Notes: generated by a model not told the origin, from the sequence alone. A stretch of DNA of 64,000 bases from Patulibacter sp. (GCF_030655195.1 NZ_JAURWA010000195.1:1-64000), one strand, 5' to 3'. Positions 38,168 through 47,143 are shown, counted from the first letter of the stretch. Made by a program: numbers and translations.

Positions 38168-38194
38168 TCTCGAACCGCCGGCGGAGGTCCTCCC

Positions 38195-39175
38195 ATGCAG
38201 CTGATCACCAACTTCGGGTCCGGCACGTCGCCGGCCCGCGTCCGGGACACCGACCGTGCGCCGCTGCGCGTCGGGGCGGTCCAGCACCACTGGGACACCG
38301 ACCTCGAGCGGCACCTCGCCGGCCTCGACGAGGGGATTCGCCTCGCCGCCGAGAACGGGGCGCGGATCGTCTTCCTGCAGGAGCTGACGCTGGCGCGGTA
38401 CTTCGCCGACGTCGTCCCCGACGGCGCGCCCGACGCGACGGCCGAGGACCTGCCCGGCGGCCCGACGCACGCGTTCGCCACGGCCGCCGCCGCGCGGCAC
38501 GGCGTCCACGTCCACGCGTCGGTCTTCGAGCGCGCCCCCGAGGCCGACGGGCGCGGGTTCAACACGGCGTTCGTCGTCGCCCCGGACGGCACCATGGTCG
38601 CCCGGACGCGCAAGCTCCACATCCCGGTCACCGCCGGCTACTACGAGGACCGGTACTTCCGGCCCGGCCCCGCGGCCGACGACCCCTACCCCGTCCTGCG
38701 GCTCGGGCCGGACCTCGCCGACGGCCGGATCGGGCTGCCGACCTGCTGGGACCAGTGGTTCCCCGAGGTCGCACGGGCCTACTCGCTCGCGGGCGCCGAG
38801 GTCCTCGTCTACCCGACCGCCATCGGGTCCGAGCCCGACCACCCGGAGTTCGACACCCAGCCGCTGTGGCAGCAGGTCATCGTCGGCAACGGGATCGCCA
38901 ACGGCACGTTCATGGTCGTCGTCAACCGCATCGGCGACGAGCGGCTGCAGCGTCCCGACGGCACGACGACGGGCAACGTCTTCTACGGGTCGTCGTTCAT
39001 CTCCGACCCCTACGGCCGGGTCCTCGTGCAGGCGCCGCGCGACGAGCCGGCGGTGCTCGTCGCCGACCTCGACCTCGACCAGCGGCGCGACTGGCTCGAC
39101 CTGTTCCCGTTCCTGGGCACCCGCCGTCCGGACACCTACGGCCGGCTGACCGACCCGGTGGAGGACGCGCGATGA
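38195..39175 (+). CDS. aguB: Nitrilase-family N-carbamoylputrescine amidase
   Basis: A 326-residue carbon-nitrogen hydrolase. The catalytic triad is visible: Glu in FLQELTLARYF (about residue 63), Lys in RKLHIPVTAGYYEDRYF (about 145) and Cys in IGLPTCWDQWFPE (about 184). YYEDRYF and CWDQWFPE are typical of N-carbamoylputrescine amidase, which releases putrescine, CO2 and ammonia. GGAGG precedes the ATG. Its stop overlaps the ATG of the agmatine deiminase gene, so the two-step conversion of agmatine to putrescine is encoded by one operon. The protein is about 30 residues longer at the N-terminus than typical AguB. Confidence 0.9.
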   Translation: MQLITNFGSGTSPARVRDTDRAPLRVGAVQHHWDTDLERHLAGLDEGIRLAAENGARIVFLQELTLARYFADVVPDGAPDATAEDLPGGPTHAFATAAAARHGVHVHASVFERAPEADGRGFNTAFVVAPDGTMVARTRKLHIPVTAGYYEDRYFRPGPAADDPYPVLRLGPDLADGRIGLPTCWDQWFPEVARAYSLAGAEVLVYPTAIGSEPDHPEFDTQPLWQQVIVGNGIANGTFMVVVNRIGDERLQRPDGTTTGNVFYGSSFISDPYGRVLVQAPRDEPAVLVADLDLDQRRDWLDLFPFLGTRRPDTYGRLTDPVEDAR

Positions 39176-40257
39176 CCGGCTCCGGCCCGTCCGGGGCCTG
39201 GCGCATGCCCGCGGAGTGGTCGCCCCACGCCCGCACCTGGATGGCGTGGCCGTCGGCGGGCTACACGCTCGGCGACAGCGCGCAGGACGCCGAGCGGGCC
39301 CGGGGTGCCTGGGCCGCCGTGGCCGCCGCCGTCGTCGCGTTCGAGCCGGTGACGATGGTCGTCGACCCCGGCTCGGTCGCCGACGCCGAGCGTCACCTCC
39401 CGCCCGGCGTCGAGGTCCTCGTGACCCCGATCGACGACGCGTGGATCCGCGACAGCGGCCCGTCGTTCGTGCTCGGGGCCGACGGCCGGCTCGGGGCCGT
39501 CGACTGGGTCTTCAACGGCTGGGGCGGGCAGGCGTGGGCCTCGTGGGAGCACGACGCGCAGCTCGCCCGCACCGTCGCCGGCGCGGCGGGCGCGGAGGTC
39601 GTCGCGTCGCCGATGGTCCACGAGGGCGGCGGCATCCACGTCGACGGCGAGGGCACCGCGCTGGTCACCCGCACCGTCCAGCTCGACGAGGGCCGCAACC
39701 CCGGCTGGAGCGCCGCCGACGTCGAGGCCGAGCTCGCCCGGACCCTCGGGGTGGAGCGGGCGATCTGGCTGCCCCGCGGTCTGACCCGCGACTACGACGA
39801 GTTCGGCACCCGCGGCCACGTCGACATCGTCGCGACGTTCGCGAGCCCGGGGGTCGTCCTCGTCCACGACCAGCAGGACCCCGCGCACCCCGACCACGAG
39901 GTGAGCAGGACGACGATCGAGCAGCTCCGCGGCGAGCGCGACGCCCGCGGCCGGCTCCTCGAGGTCGTCCCGGTCCCCGCGCCGGCGTGCACCCACGACG
40001 ACGACGGCCCGGTCGACTACAGCTACATCAACCACCTCGTCGTCAACGGCGGCGTCGTGCTCTGCGCCTTCGGCGAGCCCGAGGCCGACGAACGGGCCGC
40101 GGAGATCGTGCGGGGCGCCTACACGGGCCGGACCGTCGTGGGCGTGGACGCGCGCGAGCTCTTCGCGCGCGGCGGCGGCGTCCACTGCATCACCCAGCAG
40201 CAGCCGGCGGCCGGGGTCGGGCCGGGAGCGGTCACGAGCTCCGGGGCTCCCAGGTGA
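39172..40257 (+). CDS. aguA: Agmatine deiminase
   Basis: A 361-residue porphyromonas-type peptidylarginine deiminase family enzyme. It has WSPHARTWMAWP near the N-terminus, DDAWIRDSGPSF (about residues 82-93), the HEGGGIHVDG acidic/His block (about 143-152), the GHVDIVATF His-Asp block (about 210) and the catalytic Cys in GGGVHCITQQQP (about 334-345). It converts agmatine to N-carbamoylputrescine, which the upstream AguB then hydrolyses. The ATG overlaps the aguB stop. The gene end overlaps the end of the convergent ABC permease gene by 26 bp. Confidence 0.93.
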   Translation: MTGSGPSGAWRMPAEWSPHARTWMAWPSAGYTLGDSAQDAERARGAWAAVAAAVVAFEPVTMVVDPGSVADAERHLPPGVEVLVTPIDDAWIRDSGPSFVLGADGRLGAVDWVFNGWGGQAWASWEHDAQLARTVAGAAGAEVVASPMVHEGGGIHVDGEGTALVTRTVQLDEGRNPGWSAADVEAELARTLGVERAIWLPRGLTRDYDEFGTRGHVDIVATFASPGVVLVHDQQDPAHPDHEVSRTTIEQLRGERDARGRLLEVVPVPAPACTHDDDGPVDYSYINHLVVNGGVVLCAFGEPEADERAAEIVRGAYTGRTVVGVDARELFARGGGVHCITQQQPAAGVGPGAVTSSGAPR

Positions 40258-41092
40258 AGGTCCGCTTGGCGATCTCGTAGGCCAGGCCGGCCCAGAAGAC
40301 GAGCGCCGCGGCCGCGGTGAGCATGTCGCCGCCGCCGCCGTCCCAGCCGCCCTGGACCAGGTGCATGATCGCGCCGCCGGGGTTGACGATCATCAGCGTC
40401 GTGGCCTCGTCGAGGGGCTTGGTGATCGTCCAGAACGCGCCGGCCAGGGCCGCGAAGAAGAGCGGCAGCGTGGTGACCTGCGCCGTCTCGGGGGTCGCGG
40501 TGACCCGGACGGTCACCAGTGCGAAGAGGGCGAAGAGCACCGCCCCGCCGACCGCGCCGGCGAGGACCAGGAGCGGGTTCTCGGGCAGGTCGGCTCCGAA
40601 CGCGACGAACACGGCGCCGATCAGCACCGACTGGGCCGCCGCCAGGACGACCGTCGGCAGCAGCATCCCGGCGAGGATGGCCCACTCCCGCGTCTCGCCG
40701 CTGCGCATGCGCTTGAGCACCAGACCGGTGCGCCGCGCCGCGATCGAGGTGGTCGCCGCCATGTAGACGGTCAGGAGCAGCATGGTGAGGACCATGAGGG
40801 CGATGGTGGTGCCCGACCCGTCGCCGTAGCGCAGGCCGGAGGCGCCGTACCCCACCGCCATCAGGACCGGGATGACCAGCGCGGTCGTCGCGACCAGGCG
40901 GTTGCGGAGCAGGAGGCGGACCTCGCTGCCCGCCAGGGCGAGGATCGCCTTCGTCGTCGAGACGTTCCCGGTGGGCGGGGAGGTCGTCGGGGTCGCGGCG
41001 GGACGCATGGTCGGGTGCTCCTTCGTGGTGGTGGGTGCCTGCGTGGTGTCGTCGAGCGTCGTCCGGGTCGAGCCCCCGGTGGAGGGGCTCAT
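40232..41092 (-). CDS. ABC-2 type transporter permease
   Basis: A 286-residue membrane protein. A cytoplasmic N-terminus (Thr/Pro-rich) precedes the ABC-2 domain: LAGSEVRLLLRNRLVATTALVIPVLMAVGYG then six hydrophobic segments ending near VFWAGLAYEIAKRTFTWEP. ATG 41092 overlaps the ATPase stop (ATGA), which supports this start over ATG 41008. With the ATPase it forms a drug- or lipid-type exporter. Its end overlaps the agmatine deiminase gene on the opposite strand by 26 bp. Confidence 0.88.
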   Translation of the reverse strand: MSPSTGGSTRTTLDDTTQAPTTTKEHPTMRPAATPTTSPPTGNVSTTKAILALAGSEVRLLLRNRLVATTALVIPVLMAVGYGASGLRYGDGSGTTIALMVLTMLLLTVYMAATTSIAARRTGLVLKRMRSGETREWAILAGMLLPTVVLAAAQSVLIGAVFVAFGADLPENPLLVLAGAVGGAVLFALFALVTVRVTATPETAQVTTLPLFFAALAGAFWTITKPLDEATTLMIVNPGGAIMHLVQGGWDGGGGDMLTAAAALVFWAGLAYEIAKRTFTWEPRSS

Positions 41093-42003
41093 GCCTGGAC
41101 CCCGGCGAACACGTCGTCCAGCGAGCTCTCGGACGCCTGGAGCCGGCCGAGCGCCAGGTCGTGGCCGTCGGCCCAGGCCAGCAGCGTCGCGAGGTCCCGC
41201 TGCAGGTGGTCGGTGGTCACGACGACCACCCCGCCGCGGGCGGCCTCGACGGTCCCGGCCAGGTCGGGCAGGGCCGGCGGCGGGTTCCGCGGGTCGTCGT
41301 CCTCGGGGAGGACGAACGAGATCGTGCCGTCGAGGCCCGCCACGAGCTGCGCCATCGTGCCCTCGCGGGCGATCCGCCCGCCGTCGAGGATCGCGATCCG
41401 GTCGGCGAGCTTCTCGGCCTCCTCCATGTAGTGCGTCGTCATCAGGACGGCGGTGCCGCCGGCGACGAGGTCGGCGATGACGTCCCACGTCCGTCGTCGC
41501 GACTGCGGGTCCAGCCCGGTCGAGGGCTCGTCGAGGAAGAGCACCTCGGGATCGCCGAGCAGCGCGATCGCCATGTCGAGGCGGCGCTGCTCACCGCCGG
41601 AGAGCTGCTTGACCTGCACGTCGCGGCGGTGCGCGAGGTCCAGGCGCTCGAGCGCGGCGTCGGGGCTGCCGGCCCGGGAGCGCAGGCGCGTCCACAGCTT
41701 CGCGGTCTCGTGGACGGTCAGCTCGCCGGCGAAGCCGCTGGACTGGAGCATGATCCCCATCCGCGGGCGGATCTCGTCGCGGTCCCTCCACGGGTCGTGG
41801 CCGAGCACCGTCACCGTCCCGCCCTGGGCCGCCCGATGCCCCTCGATGGTCTCCATCGTCGTCGTCTTGCCCGCGCCGTTGGTGCCCAGCAGGGCCACCA
41901 GCTCCCCGCGGTCGACGGTGAGGTCCACCCCGTCGACCGCCACGTGGTCGCCGTAGGCGGCACGCAGTCCCTGGACGTCGATCGCTCTGTCGTTCGTCTC
42001 CAT
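41089..42003 (-). CDS. ABC transporter ATP-binding protein (drug-exporter type)
   Basis: A 304-residue ATPase. It has Walker A GTNGAGKTTTM (about residues 40-50), Q-loop MGIMLQSSGFAGELTVHE, signature LSGGEQRRLDMAIAL (about 138-152), Walker B VLFLDEPSTGLDPQS (about 158-172) and the H-loop TTHYMEEAEKLADRIAIL. The DrrA/CcmA-like C-terminal extension ends in SLDDVF. A start at 42015 is also possible. The divergent kinase-regulator pair fits the Lnr/Yvf-type arrangement, where a DesK/NarL system controls an ABC exporter. Confidence 0.9.
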   Translation of the reverse strand: METNDRAIDVQGLRAAYGDHVAVDGVDLTVDRGELVALLGTNGAGKTTTMETIEGHRAAQGGTVTVLGHDPWRDRDEIRPRMGIMLQSSGFAGELTVHETAKLWTRLRSRAGSPDAALERLDLAHRRDVQVKQLSGGEQRRLDMAIALLGDPEVLFLDEPSTGLDPQSRRRTWDVIADLVAGGTAVLMTTHYMEEAEKLADRIAILDGGRIAREGTMAQLVAGLDGTISFVLPEDDDPRNPPPALPDLAGTVEAARGGVVVVTTDHLQRDLATLLAWADGHDLALGRLQASESSLDDVFAGVQA

Positions 42004-42104
42004 GGACCGCACCATCGCGGCACGACGAGGGGGCCACCAGAGCCCGGTCGTCACCGGATCACGTGCACCTGTCATCCCGGGGCGGGCGAGCGTCAGGGCG
42101 CCGC

Positions 42105-42110
42105 TACATT
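42105..42110 (+). promoter_or_regulatory. -10 box (TACATT) of leaderless kinase gene
   Basis: It ends 7 nt before the ATG at 42118; a GTG in frame lies at 42115. Confidence 0.5.
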
Positions 42111-42117
42111 GATCGTG

Positions 42118-43350
42118 ATGGCCGCAGCCCACGCACGTCCGGACGACGCCGACGCTCCGGGTCCCGGCGGCGCGGCCACCCGGCCGCCGTCGTCCGGCCG
42201 GCCGGACGACCTGGCCCGGGTCCGCACCTTCACGCGCTGGTCGCTGATCTTCGTCGCGGTGATGACCGTGGCCCTGCCCGTCGTCGACCTCGCCGGGCGG
42301 GACCTCGCGCCGGCCGCCGTCGCCGCGGTCGCCCTGGCGCTGCTGGTCGTCGGTGCCGAGCAGCTCCGGCTCCTGCTGGGCGCGATGGACGTGGTCGACG
42401 AGCGGGAGCTCCGGCGGCCGCGCGTGCCGGCCGCCGGACTCGTCGCGCTCGCGCTGCTGGCCGTGCTCTCCTCCGGCGACGGTTCCACCGGCCAGACGTG
42501 GTGGGGGCTGCCGTTCGCCGGGCTGCTCGGCGCGGCGACGCTCTGGCTCCCCGCGCGGCGCCGCCGGGCGTTCATCGTCGCGGGCGCGGTGCTGGCCGCG
42601 GCCGTCGGCGGGGCGGCGGCCGCCGCCTCCGGGAACGACGTCCTCGGCATCCTGATCGCGACCGTCGTCGCCGTCGTGTTCATCGCCGTGGCGGACGTCC
42701 TCCAGATGTGGCTGTGGGACGTGACCGTCCGCCTCGACGAGGCCCGCTCCACCGCGGGCGAGCTCGCCGTCCTGCGCGAGCGCCTGCGCTTCGCGGCCGA
42801 TCTGCACGACGTCCAGGGCCACCACCTGCAGGCGATCTCGCTGAAGGCCGAGCTGGCCCGGCGGCTCGTCGGCACCGACGACGACGGTGCGCGGCGGCAC
42901 GCCGCGGACGTCCAGGACCTGACCCTCAAGGCGCTCGCGGAGACCCGGGCGCTGGTCCGGGGCTACCGCCGGGTGGGGCTCGTCACCGAGCTCGAGAACG
43001 CGGTCCAGATCCTGCGCGCCGCCGGGGTGGAGACCACGATCACCGGGACGCCCGAGCAGGTCCCCGAGCCGCTCCAGCCCCTGTTCGGCTCCCTCGTCCG
43101 CGAGGGGGCGACCAACCTGCTGCGCCACACGCAGGCCGGGCGCTGCACGCTGTCGGTCCGGGTCGAGGGCACGGACGTCGTGCTGCGGGTGCAGGACGAC
43201 GGCGTCGCCCGCCCACCGGACGACGCGGAGGACGAGCCGGGCACCGGCGTGGTCGGCCTGCGCGAGCGGTTCGCGGCGGTCGGCGGGCACGTCGAGGCCG
43301 GCGCGCTGCCCGGCCGCGGGTTCGCGCTGACCGGGCGGGCGCCCCGATGA
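42118..43350 (+). CDS. DesK/NarX-type sensor histidine kinase (HisKA_3)
   Basis: A 410-residue membrane kinase. About five hydrophobic segments occupy residues 40-205. The dimerisation/phosphoacceptor helix FAADLHDVQGHHLQAISLKAELA (about residues 223-245, His in LHDVQGHH) is the HisKA_3 type. The ATPase domain has an N-box like REGATNLLRH, a VQDDG G1 box and a GTGVVGLRERF G2 box. It transfers phosphate to the adjacent response regulator, whose ATG overlaps its stop. It is divergent from the ABC exporter, suggesting control of that exporter by a membrane-active signal. Confidence 0.92.
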   Translation: MAAAHARPDDADAPGPGGAATRPPSSGRPDDLARVRTFTRWSLIFVAVMTVALPVVDLAGRDLAPAAVAAVALALLVVGAEQLRLLLGAMDVVDERELRRPRVPAAGLVALALLAVLSSGDGSTGQTWWGLPFAGLLGAATLWLPARRRRAFIVAGAVLAAAVGGAAAAASGNDVLGILIATVVAVVFIAVADVLQMWLWDVTVRLDEARSTAGELAVLRERLRFAADLHDVQGHHLQAISLKAELARRLVGTDDDGARRHAADVQDLTLKALAETRALVRGYRRVGLVTELENAVQILRAAGVETTITGTPEQVPEPLQPLFGSLVREGATNLLRHTQAGRCTLSVRVEGTDVVLRVQDDGVARPPDDAEDEPGTGVVGLRERFAAVGGHVEAGALPGRGFALTGRAPR

Positions 43351-43949
43351 TCCGTCTGCTGCTGGCCGACGACGAGGACCTGCTGCGCGACGCGCTCGCG
43401 TCGCTCCTGGGGCTCGAGGCCGACATGACCGTCGTCGCGCAGGCCGGCGACGGCGAGCAGGCCGTCGCCCTGGCCGCCGAGCACGAGCCCGACCTCGTCG
43501 TGCTGGACCTCGAGATGCCCCGGCTCGACGGCGTCGAGGCCGCCCTGCGGATCCTCGCGCACCGCACCGTGCCGATCGTGCTGGTGACGCGCCACGCGCG
43601 CCCCGGGGTCCTGCGTCGCGCGCTGGCCGGCGGGGTCCGCGGCTTCGTGCCCAAGACCACCCCGGCCGACCGACTGGCCCGGATCCTCCGCGACGTGCAC
43701 GCCGGCGGCCGGTACGTCGACTCCGAGATCGCGGCCACCGCCCTGACCGAGGGCGCCTGCCCGCTCAGCGACCGCGAGCTCGAGGTGCTGCGGCTCGTCC
43801 GCGAGGGCCTGAGCGCCGGTGCGATCGCCACCGCCGCGCACCTGGCGCCGGGCACCGTGCGCAACTACCTCTCCGCGGCGATGGCGAAGCTCGGGGCCTC
43901 GTCGCGCGCCGATGCCGCACGGATCGCGTGGGAGGAGGGCTGGATCTAG
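43347..43949 (+). CDS. NarL/DesR-family response regulator
   Basis: A 200-residue regulator. The receiver domain (1-120) has the acidic pocket LADDED, phosphoacceptor Asp in DLVVLDLEMP (about residue 54), Thr in VLVTRHA and Lys in FVPKT. The LuxR-type helix-turn-helix is PLSDRELEVLRLVREGLSAGAIATAAHLAPGTVRNYLSAAMAKL (about 135-180). It is co-translated with the kinase (ATGA overlap). The probable target is the divergent ABC exporter operon. Confidence 0.93.
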   Translation: MIRLLLADDEDLLRDALASLLGLEADMTVVAQAGDGEQAVALAAEHEPDLVVLDLEMPRLDGVEAALRILAHRTVPIVLVTRHARPGVLRRALAGGVRGFVPKTTPADRLARILRDVHAGGRYVDSEIAATALTEGACPLSDRELEVLRLVREGLSAGAIATAAHLAPGTVRNYLSAAMAKLGASSRADAARIAWEEGWI

Positions 43950-43969
43950 GGGCGGCGACGGCGCGCGAT

Positions 43970-43985
43970 GCGTAGACCTCCGCAG
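43970..43985 (+). promoter_or_regulatory. Stress-island element copy A (GCGTAGACCTCCGCAG)
   Basis: The reverse strand reads CTGCGGAGGTCTACGC, whose GCGGAGGTCTACG core matches the cydA copy at 10 of 13 positions. It is centred 55 bp upstream of the -10 box of the flavodoxin-SulP operon. Confidence 0.4.
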
Positions 43986-44029
43986 CATCACGCCGGCTCC
44001 GCCCCGATGTCCGAGCGGGCGGCCGGACC

Positions 44030-44035
44030 TACGCT
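44030..44035 (+). promoter_or_regulatory. -10 box (TACGCT) of leaderless flavodoxin gene
   Basis: It ends 8 nt before the GTG at 44044. Confidence 0.45.
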
Positions 44036-44043
44036 CGGGACCC

Positions 44044-44766
44044 GTGCTCAGCCCCACCGTCCTCGTCCTCTACTCCAGCGTCCACGGCCACGCGCGCCGG
44101 ATCGCCGAGCACGTCGCCTCCGCCGTGACGGCTGCGGGTCTGCGGGCGCGGACCGTCCCGGCGCACGACGCCCGGTCGGCGGACCCCGAGCACGCCACGG
44201 GGATCGTCGTCGTCGCACCCGTCCACCACCGCAGCCACGACGGCGACACGGTCGCGTGGATGGCGCGCCATCGGGCGGCGATCGACCGGGGGCCGACGCT
44301 CGTGCTCTCCGTCTCGCTCGCGGCCGCCGGCACGAGCGCGGGCTCGAGGTCGGAGGCACGGGCGCTCCTGGCGGAGCTCGTCCTGCGGTCGGACGTCTCC
44401 CCGGCCATCGCGGCGAGCATCGGGGGCGCGGTGGACCACGACGGCACCCCGCCGTTCGCCCGGGCGGGGCTGCGCGAGGAAGCCGCGCGGCACGGCCTCG
44501 ACGCCGCCGCCGGGCACGACACCGACTTCACGGACTGGGAGGCCCTCGCCAAGCTCGAGCAGCGCTTCCTCGCTCTGCTCACGGATCCCGCCGGCGCCGC
44601 CGGGAGGCAGCACGTCGTGGCCCCGTCCGTCCCGGCGTCCCCGCGGACCGTGCAGCACTCCCCCGCCTCGCTGCTGACGCACCGCCCCGCAGGCCGCACC
44701 GTCCCGGGCACCTCCGCCCCGGACGGCCCGGCCGTGCCGTCCGGGCGCGACCCGTCAGGGCGATGA
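44044..44766 (+). CDS. Flavodoxin-domain protein (HemG-like)
   Basis: A 240-residue protein. Residues 1-175 form a flavodoxin_5 domain. The FMN phosphate loop is YSSVHGHARRIAEHVASAV (about 10-28), followed by VVAPVHHRSHDGDTVAWM and LVLSVSLAAAGTSAGS. The pattern is that of menaquinone-dependent protoporphyrinogen oxidase (HemG) and related proteins. Residues 185-240 are a Pro/Ser/Gly-rich disordered tail. Its stop overlaps the ATG of the SulP transporter gene, an unusual pairing. Heme synthesis or quinone-linked redox sensing are both possible. Confidence 0.8.
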   Translation: MLSPTVLVLYSSVHGHARRIAEHVASAVTAAGLRARTVPAHDARSADPEHATGIVVVAPVHHRSHDGDTVAWMARHRAAIDRGPTLVLSVSLAAAGTSAGSRSEARALLAELVLRSDVSPAIAASIGGAVDHDGTPPFARAGLREEAARHGLDAAAGHDTDFTDWEALAKLEQRFLALLTDPAGAAGRQHVVAPSVPASPRTVQHSPASLLTHRPAGRTVPGTSAPDGPAVPSGRDPSGR

Positions 44767-46487
44767 CGCACCCCGGCACCGGGGCGGCGTCGGTGCCGGC
44801 CCTCGTCGCCCGCCTGCGCGCGCTCGCGCCCCGGGCCTCCGACTACGACGGCCTGCGGTCCCGCGGATGGACCGGCGACCTGGTCGCCGGCGTCACGGTC
44901 GCGGTCGTCGCGCTGCCCCTGGCGCTGGCCTTCGGCGCGGCGTCCGGGGTCGGCGCGACCGCCGGGCTCGTGACCGCCGTGGTCGCGGGGACGCTGGCGG
45001 CGGTCTTCGGCGGGTCGTCGGTCCAGGTCTCGGGCCCGACCGGCGCGATGACCGTCGTCCTCGTGCCGCTCGTCGCCGCCCACGGCGTCGGCGTCGTCCC
45101 CGCGGTCGCCCTGCTGGCGGGCGTCTTCGTCGTCCTCGCGGGGGTCCTGGGGCTCGGACGGCTCGTCGCCTTCATCCCGTGGCCGGTCGTCGAGGGCTTC
45201 ACCCTCGGCATCGCCGTGGTCATCGCCGCGCAGCAGGTGCCCTCCGCCCTGGGCGTCGAGAAGCCCGACGGCGAGAACGCGGCGCTCGTCGCGGGGCGGG
45301 CGATCGGCCGGTTCGCCGAGCACCCCGACGTCGGCGTCGTCGGCCTGCTCGTAATCGCCGCCGGCCTGACGGCCCTGCTGCCCCGTCTGCACCGGGCGCT
45401 GCCGGCGAGCCTCGTCGCGATCGTCGTCGCGACCCTGCTCGCCGGGGTCCTGGGCCTCGACGTCGCGCGCATCGGCGCACTGCCCAGCAGTCTGCCGACC
45501 CCCGCCCTGCCCGACCTGACCGGGCTCGGCGGGCTCGTCGTACCGGCACTCGTCGTCGCCGCACTGGCCGCGCTGGAGAGCCTGCTCTCCGCCGAGGTCG
45601 CCGACGGCATGAGCGACCGCGAGCGCCACGACCCCGACCGCGAGCTCGTCGGCCAGGGCGTCGCGAACGTCGGGTCGGCGTTCTTCGGCGGCCTGCCCGC
45701 GACGGGGGCGCTCGCCCGGACGGCGGTCAACGTCCGCTCGGGCGCCCGCACGCGGGCCGCCGCGGTCGTCCACGCCCTCGTGCTGCTGGCCCTGATGGCG
45801 GCGGCGTCGGGCGTCGTCGCCCGGATCCCCCTCGTCGCGCTCGCCGGCGTGCTGCTCGTGACGGCGTGGCGGATGGTCGAGCGGCACACGGTCGCGGCCG
45901 TCCTGCGCTCCACCCGCACCGACGCCGCGGTCTTCGTGCTGACCGCCGGGGCCACCGTGGTCTTCGACCTCGTCACCGCCGTCGAGCTCGGCATCGCGGT
46001 CGCCGTGCTGGTCGCCGTCGTCAAGCTGGCCGGGACCGCGCAGGCGGTGCGGGTGGAGCAGGACTTCGGCGTGGACGACGAGACGGAGCGCGAGCTCCTC
46101 CGCCGCCACGTCCTCGTCTACCGGCTCGACGGGCCGCTGTTCTTCGCCGTCGCCGCCCGGTTCCTGCGGGAGCTGACCGCCACGACCGACGTCCGCGTCG
46201 TCGTCCTGCGGCTCGGCGACCTGGCGATGCTGGACGCCACCGGCGCGCGGGCCCTCGGGGCGATCGTGCAGGAGCTGCACGACCGCGACATCGAGGTGCT
46301 GCTGAAGGTCGCGGACCCGGCACACGCCGGCCTGCTGCGCACCGTCGGCGCGCTGGAGGACGTCGAGCGCACGGGGCACGTCTTCGCGGAGCTGGAGCCG
46401 GCCCTGCGGCTCGCGCGGCTCCTCGCGCGCCCCGCTGATCCGCCGGGCCCGGGGGCCGCGCCGACCGCGGGGGCCGCCACCGCCTGA
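44763..46487 (+). CDS. SulP-family anion transporter with STAS domain
   Basis: A 574-residue membrane protein. It has about 12 hydrophobic segments: GDLVAGVTVAVVALPLALAFG (about residues 39-59), the conserved GSSVQVSGPTGAMTV block (about 82-96), FIPWPVVEGFTLGIAVVIA and GGLPATGALARTAVNVRSGA. A C-terminal STAS domain (about 440-555) follows. SulP proteins move sulfate, bicarbonate or other anions. The gene is co-translated with the flavodoxin-like protein. The substrate cannot be read from sequence. Confidence 0.92.
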   Translation: MTHPGTGAASVPALVARLRALAPRASDYDGLRSRGWTGDLVAGVTVAVVALPLALAFGAASGVGATAGLVTAVVAGTLAAVFGGSSVQVSGPTGAMTVVLVPLVAAHGVGVVPAVALLAGVFVVLAGVLGLGRLVAFIPWPVVEGFTLGIAVVIAAQQVPSALGVEKPDGENAALVAGRAIGRFAEHPDVGVVGLLVIAAGLTALLPRLHRALPASLVAIVVATLLAGVLGLDVARIGALPSSLPTPALPDLTGLGGLVVPALVVAALAALESLLSAEVADGMSDRERHDPDRELVGQGVANVGSAFFGGLPATGALARTAVNVRSGARTRAAAVVHALVLLALMAAASGVVARIPLVALAGVLLVTAWRMVERHTVAAVLRSTRTDAAVFVLTAGATVVFDLVTAVELGIAVAVLVAVVKLAGTAQAVRVEQDFGVDDETERELLRRHVLVYRLDGPLFFAVAARFLRELTATTDVRVVVLRLGDLAMLDATGARALGAIVQELHDRDIEVLLKVADPAHAGLLRTVGALEDVERTGHVFAELEPALRLARLLARPADPPGPGAAPTAGAATA

Positions 46488-46511
46488 GCGGGTCCGAGCA
46501 GGACCGGGCGA

Positions 46512-47063
46512 CTACCGAGCCGCGGCCACACCGTCCGGGAGCCCCGGACCGGCCGCGGTCGTTGCCGACAACGCGCCCCGCACCAGCTCTCGCACCTCGT
46601 CGTAGCTGGGGTCCGGGGCCGCGGCACGCGCACGGTGGTCGTCGATGTCGGCCCGCTTGACCACCAGCGCGAGGTCCCGCGCGGGACCGGCAGGGGCGGC
46701 GATCACCCGACGGGTGTGGTCGAGGAGGCGCTCCCCGGTGGTCTTCGTGAGGAGCACGAGGGCTTCGCGCTCCTCGGCCGTCAGGTGCAGCCGGACGGCG
46801 ACCTGGTCCGGTGTCCCGCCGTCCCGTTCGCAGACGTCGTGGACGAGCGCCACCGTCCGCGCAGCCGGCGGCACGGACGCCGCGACCCGGAGGACGTGGT
46901 CGAGCATGTGGCCGCCCAGGCGGTCCATCTGACCGTCGTGGACCTGACCCGCCAGCCGACGCGCGCGCCGGTCGGACGGCGACGGCGGAACGTCCGACCA
47001 CCGCGCCGGGACGTCGGCAGGGGCCGCCGGCGCGGTGACCGCTCGGCGGTCGGTGGTCCTCAT
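46512..47063 (-). CDS. HD-domain (putative phosphohydrolase) protein
   Basis: A 183-residue protein. After about 35 disordered residues the helical core has MDRLGGHMLDHVLRVAA, VALVHDVCERDG (HD pair) and a later VVKRADIDDHR with the last Asp, which fits a compact HD metal-dependent phosphohydrolase. GAGGA precedes the ATG at 47063. It is divergent from the helical protein gene across a copy of the second conserved element. A nucleotide-second-messenger hydrolase is possible but not demonstrated. Confidence 0.75.
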   Translation of the reverse strand: MRTTDRRAVTAPAAPADVPARWSDVPPSPSDRRARRLAGQVHDGQMDRLGGHMLDHVLRVAASVPPAARTVALVHDVCERDGGTPDQVAVRLHLTAEEREALVLLTKTTGERLLDHTRRVIAAPAGPARDLALVVKRADIDDHRARAAAPDPSYDEVRELVRGALSATTAAGPGLPDGVAAAR

Positions 47064-47143
47064 CGGTGGTCCTCGGTCGGGGCGATGCAGCCGACTGTCG
47101 CGATCGCGACCCGGCCGGGCATCGGGGCCTTCCACGGCCCGTC

